64,000 nt of DNA, taken from assembly GCA_964020105.1 (NCBI GenBank), contig OZ026535.1, positions 744,001 to 808,000 of the forward strand. Direction: 5' to 3'. Of this stretch, positions 54,551-63,734 are shown piece after piece (position 1 is the first letter of the stretch; each line of letters opens with the position of its first letter). The notes below the pieces were generated by a model. That model was given only the letters and a program-made list of their open reading frames with translations, did no database searches and was not told the DNA's origin. Origin of the DNA: G964020105 sp964020105. Lineage in GTDB: Bacteria; Pseudomonadota; Alphaproteobacteria; WRAU01; Hepatincolaceae. The translations under genes were made by a program, and so were the position numbers.

Positions 54551-55993
54551 CTAATGTTTTGATATATGCTCTTCCATGGCTTTTCTTATATCTTCACTTT
54601 TAGTACCAAAAATAGCTTGCACCCCATTACCTACTACAATACAAGCTTTCGCACCTAATTTTTTTAACTCATCCTGATTAACCAAAGATTTATCCTTCAC
54701 TGAAATTCTAAGTCTTGAAATACAAGCATCTAAGTTAGTAATATTATCCCTACCTCCATAAGCTGCTAGTATTTTTGCAGCAAGATCATAATCTCCACCT
54801 GAGGATACACCGCTTGTAACATTAAGTGTTGTTTCATTTGTTCTACCTGGTGTTTTTAAATTAAGCATCTTAATGGCTATTGTGAAAATAGTAAAGTAAA
54901 TTACTCCATATCCTAGTCCTAAAGGAATTATCATCCAACCATTTGTTGAGCGTGAATATAGTAGTATATAATCTATGAACCCTTGAGAAAATGTCATAGC
55001 ATGTTTTATATCCAAAGAAATAACAATAATATATGATAACCCTGCTAAGAGTGCATGTAACAAATATAAAACTGGTGCTAAAAATAAAAATGAAAACTCA
55101 ATTGGCTCTGTTATCCCTGTTAGAAATGAGGTAAATGCCGCCGGAATCATTAAACTAGCTACCATTCTTCTATTTTCAGCTTTAGCAGTATAAATCATAG
55201 CCATAGCAGCACCGGGTAAGCCAAACATTTTAAAAAGATAACTACCAGCAAGATATCCCGCTGTAGGATCTCCTGCTAAATATCTTGCAATATCTCCCCT
55301 AACAATATTTCCAGAAGCATCGGTATAAGAGCCTACCTCAAAAAAGAAAGGTACATTCCAAATATGATGCAATCCGGTTGGAATCAACAATCTCTCTACA
55401 AAAGCATAAGTAGTAAAAGCAATTGTCGGATTGCCATAAGCTGCCCACTGCGACGCCATATTAATTGCTCCTCCAACTGGTTTCCAAATAAAAACAAAAG
55501 CTACCGCCACTAAAAAAGCAGCAACTGACGTTACAATTGGCACAAATCTACGTCCAGCAAAAAAACCTAAAAATTCTGGCAATTTAATATTATTGTATCT
55601 ATTATGGCAAAATGATGTTAGAAACCCTATCACTATGCCTCCCAACACCCCAACATCAATAGATTTTATCCCTAATACTGAAGTGGTATTCATACTCATA
55701 AATTCAGCTACAACACCCATAGTGGCTAGAAAAACATAGTATCCGCACAAAGCAGCTAATGCTGCTACTCCATCCATCTTAGTGAACGCTATTGCTGTTG
55801 CTACAGCAAACAACAGTGGCAGTATCGTGAAAATTGATCCTCCTCCTGCTGCCATCATCTCTGAGATTACAAGCGGTATGAAGTTTAATTTTGCTGAACC
55901 TATTCCAAGTAACAATCCAGCAACAGGCAACATCGCAACAGGTAACATGAAAGCTTGACCAACTTTCTGTAAATTTGAAAAAATTGAACCCAT
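54551..55993 (-). CDS. ptsG: PTS glucose EIICB permease (PtsG)
   Basis: 480 residues. EIIC starts SNLQKVGQAFMLPVAMLPVA and has LIPTGLHHIWNVPFFFEVGS, RGDIARYLAGDPTAGYLAGS, FLTGITEPIEFSFLFLAPVL; linker LNLKTPGRTNET; EIIB has phospho-cysteine Cys424 in ITNLDACISRLRIS and ends VQAIFGTKSEDIRKAMEEH. C-before-B order and these strings match E. coli PtsG closely, better than NagE or MalX. Takes up and phosphorylates glucose, needing EIIA-Glc, HPr and EI that are not in this window. Convergent with murP. Confidence 0.93.
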   Translation of the reverse strand: MGSIFSNLQKVGQAFMLPVAMLPVAGLLLGIGSAKLNFIPLVISEMMAAGGGSIFTILPLLFAVATAIAFTKMDGVAALAALCGYYVFLATMGVVAEFMSMNTTSVLGIKSIDVGVLGGIVIGFLTSFCHNRYNNIKLPEFLGFFAGRRFVPIVTSVAAFLVAVAFVFIWKPVGGAINMASQWAAYGNPTIAFTTYAFVERLLIPTGLHHIWNVPFFFEVGSYTDASGNIVRGDIARYLAGDPTAGYLAGSYLFKMFGLPGAAMAMIYTAKAENRRMVASLMIPAAFTSFLTGITEPIEFSFLFLAPVLYLLHALLAGLSYIIVISLDIKHAMTFSQGFIDYILLYSRSTNGWMIIPLGLGYGVIYFTIFTIAIKMLNLKTPGRTNETTLNVTSGVSSGGDYDLAAKILAAYGGRDNITNLDACISRLRISVKDKSLVNQDELKKLGAKACIVVGNGVQAIFGTKSEDIRKAMEEHISKH

Positions 55994-56074
55994 TCTACTC
56001 CCCTCCCTATGATTATAAGATATGAACCGTTATTATAACCCAATTCATTAGAAAAATCATCAAAAGAACCCCCA

Positions 56075-57103
56075 CTACCATTCTTTATTTTTTATAATGC
56101 TTAAAACATCGTAATGAAATTTTGGAATGTCAGAAAAAGGAATAAAATCTTCATCAAAAGAACCCCACTGCTTTTGTACCTCATTTATGGTGGCTTTCTC
56201 ATTGATTGGAAATTCATAAGACTGATTAGTTACAAAAGTTTGAATCTCTTGTGAAAGCATATATTCCACATATAATAAAGCACCTTCTTTATTATCAGAT
56301 TTCTTATCTATTCCAGCAGTTGCAAAATTTATAAAAGTTTTATTATCATCTCCCTTAAAAAAAGCTATTGCTAAATCTTCAGAATACTCCCTCTCTTGTG
56401 GATCTCTAGAGCTCATCATCAATCCAATATCAGAAGTATTAACAACAGTATAAAGTGCTTTACCTCTGGCTACTTCTCGCAAATTAGCTCTATCATTACC
56501 TGAGGACTTTATAGCTAAATTTGCACTTATCCCATCAATCCATTGGGATACATCTCCCTTTGAGTTTTTATATAACAAATAACCAATAAGTGCCTGATTA
56601 TAAACGTTATTTATCGATCTCATGGCAAGACTACCAGAAAACCCAGAATTTGCTAAATCTAAATAATTACTAACATTTTCATGGGCTTTCTTATTGTAAA
56701 CTACCACTTTAGGAACTCTAGCTAAAGGAACTATCTTCTTTTTTGGATCCGCATACTTAGCCGGCACTATGGCAGCAATTGTTTTACTATAAGCATTATC
56801 TAAATAACCTAAATCACTTAGTATCGCCATGTGATTGATATCAGATAAAATTATAACGTCAGGCCTCTGTTTTCTATTGCTATCTTGTAAAATTTCCACT
56901 ATCTTGTGCGAAGGCATACGCACTACACTAATTTTAATTCCTGTCATTTCATAAAAACGTCTTGTTATATGATTGCTTTCATAGAAATATCTTGAACTAT
57001 ATATTAATAATTCCTTACTGGAAGCTGAAAATAGCTTATCTGTATATATCAACCCAGATAGCAACATACAAAAAAGTATAAGACTAATCATTTTTTTCAT
57101 CAT
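56075..57103 (-). CDS. Iron-type ABC transporter substrate-binding protein
   Basis: 342 residues with a signal peptide (KKMISLILFCMLLSGLIYTD, cleavage near FSASS). Periplasmic-binding fold of the FbpA/AfuA group: KELLIYSSRYFYESNHITRR, PDVIILSDINHMAIL, VPKVVVYNKKAHEN, EGALLYVEYMLSQEIQTFVT and NQSYEFPINE. Likely binds Fe3+ in the periplasm; its permease and ATPase are not here. 27 bp after glyS on the same strand. Confidence 0.85.
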   Translation of the reverse strand: MMKKMISLILFCMLLSGLIYTDKLFSASSKELLIYSSRYFYESNHITRRFYEMTGIKISVVRMPSHKIVEILQDSNRKQRPDVIILSDINHMAILSDLGYLDNAYSKTIAAIVPAKYADPKKKIVPLARVPKVVVYNKKAHENVSNYLDLANSGFSGSLAMRSINNVYNQALIGYLLYKNSKGDVSQWIDGISANLAIKSSGNDRANLREVARGKALYTVVNTSDIGLMMSSRDPQEREYSEDLAIAFFKGDDNKTFINFATAGIDKKSDNKEGALLYVEYMLSQEIQTFVTNQSYEFPINEKATINEVQKQWGSFDEDFIPFSDIPKFHYDVLSIIKNKEW

Positions 57104-57130
57104 AATACCACCACATTAAACAAGTTATTG

Positions 57131-59119
57131 TTACTCAATATTATCAAAATTAAATACTAAATTACACAACTTTATTACATCTGTAAGTAGCATAAGTCTA
57201 TTTTGCCTTAAAGCATCACTTGCACTCTGATTTATTTTTATATTATCAAGAAAATTATCTACCTTAGGAGATAGGCGTAATATTTCAGCAATTGCAGAGG
57301 AAAAATTATTGTTTTTTATATACTCTGCCGTTTTAGAAGCAACTTCCATATAAACATCATGTAAGTCTTTCTCTATATTGTTTTCTAGTAGTAAAGAATC
57401 CACATGTCCAACATAAGTTAAATTATCTAACTTAAGAACGTTAGTAAGCCTCTTATAAAGAGCTAGTAAGCTTTGCCCTGAATGATCTTTTAAAATTGCA
57501 TCAAATACTTTTATCCTATTAATAAGAGAAAAAATATTAAATACGGTATCAGTATGTTCATTAATAATGGTACGTACTAATCCTTTATTATATCTTGTGG
57601 ATAAATAAACATTAAGCCTTTCCTTAAAAAAATCTGCTAGCTCATATGAAATATACTTATTGATATCAATATCTATGGCAAAATTTTCACTTAGCCTTAT
57701 TACACCAATTGCAGCTCTACGTAAAGCAAAGGGATCTTTTGATCCGGTTGGTTTTTTACCAATGCTAAAAAAACTTATCAGAGTATCTAATTTATCAATT
57801 AAAGATAATTTAGCTCCAAGTAAAGTAGTTGGCAATATATCCTCTGCTCCTTGTGGTTTGTAATGATCCTTAATTGCAATTGCCATATCTTCTTCTATAT
57901 CATCATTTTTAGCGTAATAATAACCCATTATCCCTTGCAGTTCAGGTATTTCAAAAACTACTTCAGATGCAAGGTCTGCTTTAGCAAGTAGACATAAGGA
58001 ATTTTGTTCCTCAGAAAATAAATCTTTAAATAATTTTTGCATTCTGATGGCTTTATCATAAATTGAACCTAATCCTTCAAAGAAATTAATACTTTTAAGT
58101 TTTTCAACTCTATTGACAGTAGAACATTTTAAATCATTAAAATAAAAAAACTTACCATCCTCAAGTCTTGCTTGTAAAACTTTAAGATTACCTGCAATTA
58201 TATTTTTACCACCATCCATAGGTTTTAAATTAGCAACTATAACAAATTTACTAGATAAAGTACCATCATGATTGATAAAATTAATATAACGCTGATTCTT
58301 AATGATAATCTCTAAAAGCAACTCCTTTGGTAAAAACATGTATTTATCTGGTATTTCTGCTAGCAAAGGCTCAGGATATTCAACTAAATAAACCAACTCT
58401 TCTAATAGGGAATTGTTATTATAAACTTGCAGAGAAAAAATTTCGGCAAATGAGTCGATTTGATTAATAATTTTTTCTTTTCTTTCTGCAGAAGATAAAA
58501 TAACAAAATTACTTTTTAACTTAGAAAAATAATCATCTATTGAGGTTATTTCTATTACCTTTTCTCCTAAAAATCTATGCCCACAAGTTTTATTAGAAGA
58601 AGTAAGTCCTGCAAAAGATATCTCCATAATATTGTGGTTAAACATAGCAAGTAATGATCTTATGGGTCTACTCCAAAAAGTATTACTACTATCCCACCGC
58701 ATGGATTTCTTAAAGCGCATTTTTTCTAAAACATGCTTAATAACCATCTCAGCTAATAGATCGGAAACTAACCCACCTGCCTTAGTTTGTTTGTAAAAAT
58801 AAAATTCACCCTTATCAGTTTTTTTTAACTGACAATCTTGTAAAGATAATCCATATGTCTTTAAAAAAGACTGCACCACACTATCTGTAGAATCACTCCT
58901 GGGTCCTTTTTTTTCTTCAGATTTATCATCTATCTTTTCAGGCAACCCCTCAGCTAAAATTACCAGCCTTCTTGGAGTAGAATTAATAATAAGGTTTTCA
59001 TAAGTAACTTCCCTATTTTTAAAAGCCTCAATGAATAATAGCTTAATATCCTCTTCTGCCTGTTTTTGCAAAGTATAAGGAACTTCTTCTGTTAATATTT
59101 CAAGTAAAAATCTTGCCAT
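57131..59119 (-). CDS. glyS: Glycyl-tRNA synthetase beta subunit
   Basis: 662 residues: RFLLEILTEEVPYTLQKQAE at the start, STPRRLVILAEGLP, MRWDSSNTFWSRPIRSLLAM, FVIVANLKP, KPTGSKDPFALRRAAIGVIR and a C-terminal DALR-type helical domain. Works as alpha2beta2 with GlyQ. Follows glyQ by 47 bp. Confidence 0.96.
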   Translation of the reverse strand: MARFLLEILTEEVPYTLQKQAEEDIKLLFIEAFKNREVTYENLIINSTPRRLVILAEGLPEKIDDKSEEKKGPRSDSTDSVVQSFLKTYGLSLQDCQLKKTDKGEFYFYKQTKAGGLVSDLLAEMVIKHVLEKMRFKKSMRWDSSNTFWSRPIRSLLAMFNHNIMEISFAGLTSSNKTCGHRFLGEKVIEITSIDDYFSKLKSNFVILSSAERKEKIINQIDSFAEIFSLQVYNNNSLLEELVYLVEYPEPLLAEIPDKYMFLPKELLLEIIIKNQRYINFINHDGTLSSKFVIVANLKPMDGGKNIIAGNLKVLQARLEDGKFFYFNDLKCSTVNRVEKLKSINFFEGLGSIYDKAIRMQKLFKDLFSEEQNSLCLLAKADLASEVVFEIPELQGIMGYYYAKNDDIEEDMAIAIKDHYKPQGAEDILPTTLLGAKLSLIDKLDTLISFFSIGKKPTGSKDPFALRRAAIGVIRLSENFAIDIDINKYISYELADFFKERLNVYLSTRYNKGLVRTIINEHTDTVFNIFSLINRIKVFDAILKDHSGQSLLALYKRLTNVLKLDNLTYVGHVDSLLLENNIEKDLHDVYMEVASKTAEYIKNNNFSSAIAEILRLSPKVDNFLDNIKINQSASDALRQNRLMLLTDVIKLCNLVFNFDNIE

Positions 59120-59166
59120 AAATCAATTACTCCAGTGTTTGTCCAATAGCTATATTCTATATATCT

Positions 59167-60033
59167 CTATGGTAAATTATCTTGTTCAACATATAAAGCA
59201 CAACAACTTTTTACTAGATCTCTAATTTTGTTGATGAAAAAAGCACGGTCATTTACTCCTAATGCTCCCCTAGCATCAAGTAAGTTAAAAATATTAGAAG
59301 CTTTAATTGCATGATGATAAGCAGGATAAACTAACTGTGCTTCAATAAGTTTTCTACATTGATCTTGCATCATATTAAATTGTAATAGTAAATTTTCCAC
59401 AGTGGCATGATTAAAGTTATAAGCTGAAAATTCTTTTTCACTTTGCAAATATATATCACCATAAGTAATATTATTTTTTATATTCCATGGCAAATCGTAA
59501 ACATTATCATAGCCAAGAATATACATAGCAATTCTTTCTAACCCATAGGTTATTTCAACTGGTATTTCAGTGCACTCAATTCCACCTACTTGCTGAAAAT
59601 ACGTGAATTGAGTAATTTCCATACCATCACACCAAACCTCCCAACCAAGCCCCCAAGCTCCTAAAGTAGGACTTTCCCAATCATCTTCAACAAACCGTAT
59701 ATCATGCTTCAAAACATCTATGCCAATATGAGCTAGACTTTCCAAATATAAATTTTGAATATCATAAGGAGCAGGCTTCATTAAGACCTGAAATTGAAAA
59801 TAATGAGCTAGTCTGTTTGGGCTTTCTCCATATCTGCCATCAGTTGGTCTTCTTGATGGTTGTACATAAGCTACATTCCATTTTTTCTTATCTAAAGCCC
59901 GTAAAGCTGTGGCTGGATGAAAAGTACCAGCACCCATCTCTAAATCGTAGGATGTTAAAAATGAACAACCCTTAGAACTCCAAAACTCTTGTAATCTTAG
60001 TATTACCGTATAAAAATCTTTCACGTCACTCAT
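59167..60033 (-). CDS. glyQ: Glycyl-tRNA synthetase alpha subunit
   Basis: 288 residues: LQEFWSSKGCSFLTSYDLEM, GAGTFHPATALRAL, YVQPSRRPTDGRYGESPNRL, EDDWESPTLGAWGLGWEVWC and DGMEITQFTYFQQVGG, all standard class II catalytic-subunit segments. Divergent from psd over about 100 bp. Confidence 0.97.
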   Translation of the reverse strand: MSDVKDFYTVILRLQEFWSSKGCSFLTSYDLEMGAGTFHPATALRALDKKKWNVAYVQPSRRPTDGRYGESPNRLAHYFQFQVLMKPAPYDIQNLYLESLAHIGIDVLKHDIRFVEDDWESPTLGAWGLGWEVWCDGMEITQFTYFQQVGGIECTEIPVEITYGLERIAMYILGYDNVYDLPWNIKNNITYGDIYLQSEKEFSAYNFNHATVENLLLQFNMMQDQCRKLIEAQLVYPAYHHAIKASNIFNLLDARGALGVNDRAFFINKIRDLVKSCCALYVEQDNLP

Positions 60034-60132
60034 TTGTAAATAACCCTAATAAAAAATCATATATTATTTTAAAGTTATATTATATAATATACTCTGTCAT
60101 AGGATATTGCAAAACTTATTAATGAGGTAATA

Positions 60133-60825
60133 ATGGATTTCAAACTACCAAAGGTAGCTCCCGAAGGGAACATATTTATAATTATTTTCGCAGCTGTTAC
60201 TTTGCTATTGTTTATATTATCTAGCGCACTTGGTGTTGTGGGTATAGTCTTAACACTTTGGTGCGTAGCTTTTTTTAGAGATCCAGAAAGAATAACCCCA
60301 CAGAGCAACTCTCTTGTTATAGCACCAGCAGATGGTATGATTATCAAGATGGAAAATGTTATGCCTCCTTATGAGTTAGGTTTCACAGAAGAAATGTTAA
60401 AAATATCAATATTTATGAATGTATTTAACGTACATATTAACAGAACTCCAAGTAGCGGACTTATAGAGAAAATTATTTATCATCCTGGTAAGTTTTTTAA
60501 CGCCTCCTTAGATAAAGCTAGTACAGATAATGAAAGAATGTCTTATGTACTAAAAACAGAATTTGGTCCTAAGATAGGATTTGTTCAAATTGCTGGCTTA
60601 GTAGCTAGACGCATAGTGAAATTTATCGGTGATAATACTGAAGTTGAAATTGGTCAAAAAATTGGTCTAATAAGATTTGGTAGTAGAGTGGATGTTTATC
60701 TGCCAAAAGATATTACTCCATTTGTTGAAATAGGTCAAACCACAATAGCAGGAGAAACTATCTTAGCCGATTTTGATTGCAAATGTGAAAAACTAGAATA
60801 TAAAATACAGGATAGAGCTAAGTAA
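60133..60825 (+). CDS. psd: Phosphatidylserine decarboxylase (proenzyme)
   Basis: 230 residues of the short Psd type with an N-terminal membrane hairpin (IIFAAVTLLLFILSSALGVV, VLTLWCVAFF), FRDPERITP, APADGMI, and FMNVFNVHINRTP. The self-cleavage site is GS in LIRFGSRVDVYLP, which yields the pyruvoyl cofactor. Makes phosphatidylethanolamine. pssA begins 6 bp later. Confidence 0.95.
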   Translation: MDFKLPKVAPEGNIFIIIFAAVTLLLFILSSALGVVGIVLTLWCVAFFRDPERITPQSNSLVIAPADGMIIKMENVMPPYELGFTEEMLKISIFMNVFNVHINRTPSSGLIEKIIYHPGKFFNASLDKASTDNERMSYVLKTEFGPKIGFVQIAGLVARRIVKFIGDNTEVEIGQKIGLIRFGSRVDVYLPKDITPFVEIGQTTIAGETILADFDCKCEKLEYKIQDRAK

Positions 60826-60831
60826 TCAAAA

Positions 60832-61563
60832 ATGGCAAAAAAACTATATTTATATAAAGCAATCCCAAGTTTATTCACCATATCAGCATTTGTGTTTGGC
60901 TTTAATGCAATAATAATAGCTATACATGGAAAGATTGCTGTTGCAATTTTCTATATTTTTATAGCATCTTTGCTCGATCTATTTGATGGAAGAATAGCAC
61001 GTTTGTTAGGTTCTTCAAGCAAATTTGGTGCAGAATTAGATTCCTTAAGCGATTTTGTATGCTTTGGCGTAGCCACCTCCATAATTATTTTATTTTATAC
61101 AGATTCCATGAGCAAGATGCTATATGTTAGCGTGATATTTTTTTCTGTCGCTGCATTAATTAGATTAGCTAGATTCAATTTAGATACCGATAATCCAAGT
61201 AATTATAAAGGATTTTTTGTTGGAATGCCTACTCCAGCCGGATTCTTTACAGCAATTTTGCCAATTGCTCTTGATTTTGCTTATGATATCAAAATATCAG
61301 TTATAGTTTATGCAATTTATTTGGTTGTTTTATCATTTTTAATGATAAGCACATTACCTACTCCATCTAGTAAATGCGTCGAAATTTCAAGAAAGCACTT
61401 CCCAATTACCATTGGTCTGCTGGCTCTTTTGTTAGTATATGGAATTTTATATCCTTGGGAAACCATTAGTTTTCTTGCAATACTATATATAATAAGTATT
61501 GTATTTAGTTATTTTATAACAAGAAAATTAAAAAAATATCAACAGAACCATGTTTCTGATTAG
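60832..61563 (+). CDS. pssA: CDP-diacylglycerol-serine O-phosphatidyltransferase
   Basis: 243 residues, about eight membrane spans. CDP-alcohol phosphatidyltransferase motif in DLFDGRIARLLGSSSKFGAE and LDSLSDFVCFG (D-x2-D-G-x2-A-R-x8-G-x3-D-x3-D). Makes phosphatidylserine, substrate of the adjacent Psd, so the two genes together form the PE branch. Confidence 0.95.
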   Translation: MAKKLYLYKAIPSLFTISAFVFGFNAIIIAIHGKIAVAIFYIFIASLLDLFDGRIARLLGSSSKFGAELDSLSDFVCFGVATSIIILFYTDSMSKMLYVSVIFFSVAALIRLARFNLDTDNPSNYKGFFVGMPTPAGFFTAILPIALDFAYDIKISVIVYAIYLVVLSFLMISTLPTPSSKCVEISRKHFPITIGLLALLLVYGILYPWETISFLAILYIISIVFSYFITRKLKKYQQNHVSD

Positions 61564-61685
61564 TTAATAATTAGTTAATTGATTTTCATTGCAAAATTAT
61601 GGATTATTTTATACTATTATTTACATAAAATCTTTTTACGAAGAAAGCAGTTTTTGTGTTTTTACTTGTTAATCAGGAGTCATAA

Positions 61686-63719
61686 ATGTTAAATTCAATA
61701 GTAAGTTTTTTCTCTTTATCTTTATCAGAACTGAGTGTTTATGATCTAGTTATATTATTACTATTCTCAGTATCATTATTATTAACAATAATATTCGGTC
61801 TAATAATAGTTGCAACAAAAGTTAGAAAATTAGATAATGATCTAGAAAATCAATCAGCCGAACAAAAATCTAATGATAAAGTTATAATGAGCTATTTAGA
61901 TAGTATCATTGGTCATCTATCAGGAAAATCTCCTTCTGGAATAAAAAATACTCAAATAAGAGATAACGTAATAAAGCCAAATGAAGTAAGTGTGAATAAC
62001 TTCACAGAAAATAATCATACAGCTCCTGCAACATCAACACCAAAAGAGTTCTCAAAGGCTCCAATTGCTCTTCTTGAAGATAAATCTCAACCAGCTAACT
62101 TAGCTGCTTTAGAAAACGAAATTAAAAATATACCAATAGAGCGCCAAAGACTTAGAGAAAAAGTAATCAGCGATCAATCGATGCTTGAAGGCAAAACTCC
62201 CACTAATGTGGAAGATTCTGTTAAAGTTGAAACTACTGCTGAAACTGAAACTAATCAAGATTCTCAATATTTTCCTAAATCACAAAAAATTAGAGAAAAA
62301 ATTGTGATGCAACCAAATAATGACGTTATATACACTCCTATATATACTAATGATGTTAGACGCCATGCTAACCAAGGTGATTCTGAAGTTATAAGTAACA
62401 ACAAAGCACAATCAGCTTCAACTACAGAGTACAAAATTGCTGTTGACAATAAAGAGAATATCAATGATAATGTTGCATATGGTACTCCTAAGGATACAGT
62501 TAAAAATGATAAATTTCGCTTTGAGCCTGTTTCCTTAAATTTTGTTAACGAAATAGCAAATGATAGTAATATAAGAACAGAATCTACGACACCTAAAAAA
62601 GTTCTTCCATATAATAGGGTCGTTTCTAACAATAAAGGGTATAAAGCTATGTATAATAATAGAAACAGAAGTTCTCAAGGAAGTGCTAATTATAAAAAAA
62701 ATACTATCCCAGCTAGATCTTCTAATCAGTATTCAGATGATAATCAAAAAAATTATCCTTCTCCTTTTGCCTCTAATCAAAGAAATAATATGCAGCAGAA
62801 ATCTCCTTTCTCTTCTGCTCAAAGGTCACCTATGAATAACACGTTTGCTTCTCCTACTTCTTTCCCTAATAATCAAAGAAGCAGTATGCAAGCTCAATTT
62901 GCTAATCCTTCTCCTTTTGCCTCTAATCAAAGAAATAATATGCAGCAGAAATCTCCTTTCTCTTCTGCTCAAAGGTCACCTATGAATAACACGTTTGCTT
63001 CTCCTACTTCTTTCCCTAATAATCAAAGAAGCAGTATGCAAGCTCAATTTGCTAATCCTTCTCCTTTTGCTCCATCTAGACCTGGTAGTATGCAACAAAA
63101 ATCTCCTTTCTCTTCTGCGCAAAAACCAGTGAATAACATGTTTGCTTCTCCTACTTCTTTCCCTAATAATCAAAGAAGTAATATGCAAGCTCAATTTGCT
63201 AATCCTTCTCCTTTTGCCTCTAATCAAAGAAATAATATGCAGCAGAAATCTCCTTTCTCTTCTGCTCAAAGGTCACCTATGAATAACACGTTTGCTTCTC
63301 CTACTTCTTTCCCTAATAATCAAAGAAGCAGTATGCAAGCTCAATTTGCTAATCCTTCTCCTTTTGCCTCTAATCAAAGAAATAATATGCAGCAGAAATC
63401 TCCTTTCTCTAATGCGCAAAAACCAGTGAATAATATGTTTGGTGCTTCTAATTCTTTCGCTCCTAATCAAAGAAGTAATATGCAAGCTCAATTTGCTAAT
63501 CCTTCTCCTTTTGCCTCTAATCAAAGAAACAATATGCAGCAGAAATCTCCTTTCTCTTCTGCGCAAAAACCTATGAATAACATGTTTGCTTCTCCTACTT
63601 CTTTCCCTAATAATCAAAGAAATAATATGCAAGCTCAATTTGCTAATCCTTCTTCAAGGTCTTCTGAGTATAAAGGAGTAGAAAGATCAAATACAGTAGT
63701 ATCTTCTAAAAGGAGATAG
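61686..63719 (+). CDS. Membrane-anchored protein with six 50-residue disordered repeats
   Basis: 677 residues. One N-terminal transmembrane helix (about 18-44, YDLVILLLFSVSLLLTIIFG), a charged, Asn/Glu-rich middle (45-355), and from residue 359 six tandem copies of a unit rich in Asn, Gln, Ser, Pro and Phe, such as FASNQRNNMQQKSPFSSAQR and TSFPNNQRSSMQAQFANPSP. Each unit holds two related halves with the core F-x-x-N-Q-R-x-x-M-Q. No Cys or fold signature in the repeats, so likely disordered. The tail ends SSKRR. It stands where many relatives carry cvpA or a phospholipid gene before radA. Function unknown. Confidence 0.75.
   Translation: MLNSIVSFFSLSLSELSVYDLVILLLFSVSLLLTIIFGLIIVATKVRKLDNDLENQSAEQKSNDKVIMSYLDSIIGHLSGKSPSGIKNTQIRDNVIKPNEVSVNNFTENNHTAPATSTPKEFSKAPIALLEDKSQPANLAALENEIKNIPIERQRLREKVISDQSMLEGKTPTNVEDSVKVETTAETETNQDSQYFPKSQKIREKIVMQPNNDVIYTPIYTNDVRRHANQGDSEVISNNKAQSASTTEYKIAVDNKENINDNVAYGTPKDTVKNDKFRFEPVSLNFVNEIANDSNIRTESTTPKKVLPYNRVVSNNKGYKAMYNNRNRSSQGSANYKKNTIPARSSNQYSDDNQKNYPSPFASNQRNNMQQKSPFSSAQRSPMNNTFASPTSFPNNQRSSMQAQFANPSPFASNQRNNMQQKSPFSSAQRSPMNNTFASPTSFPNNQRSSMQAQFANPSPFAPSRPGSMQQKSPFSSAQKPVNNMFASPTSFPNNQRSNMQAQFANPSPFASNQRNNMQQKSPFSSAQRSPMNNTFASPTSFPNNQRSSMQAQFANPSPFASNQRNNMQQKSPFSNAQKPVNNMFGASNSFAPNQRSNMQAQFANPSPFASNQRNNMQQKSPFSSAQKPMNNMFASPTSFPNNQRNNMQAQFANPSSRSSEYKGVERSNTVVSSKRR
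62761..63655 (+). repeat. Six tandem 150-bp coding repeats
   Basis: Unit starts (ctccttttgc) fall at 62761, 62911, 63061, 63208, 63358 and 63505, so the period is 150 bp with two 147-bp units; all stay in frame. Units 1, 2 and 4 are nearly identical in DNA, while unit 3 has a variant start (ccatctagacctggtag). The near-identity points to recent slippage or recombination. Confidence 0.95.
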
Positions 63720-63734
63720 TTATAAAGTTTTGTA

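Noticed and set aside
54551..55993. PTS EIICB as N-acetylglucosamine permease (NagE)
   Set aside because: The long segments around LHHIWNVPF, GDIARYLAGDPTAG and the EIIB end match PtsG much better than NagE, which also usually has a fused EIIA.
62976..63638. Two antisense open frames rich in Arg/Ser opposite the 150-bp repeats
   Set aside because: They repeat with the same period as the sense repeats and exist only because the repeat lacks antisense stops.
62761..63655. Regular repeat array considered as CRISPR
   Set aside because: Units are 150 bp, contiguous and in frame with a coding sequence; there are no unique spacers or cas genes.
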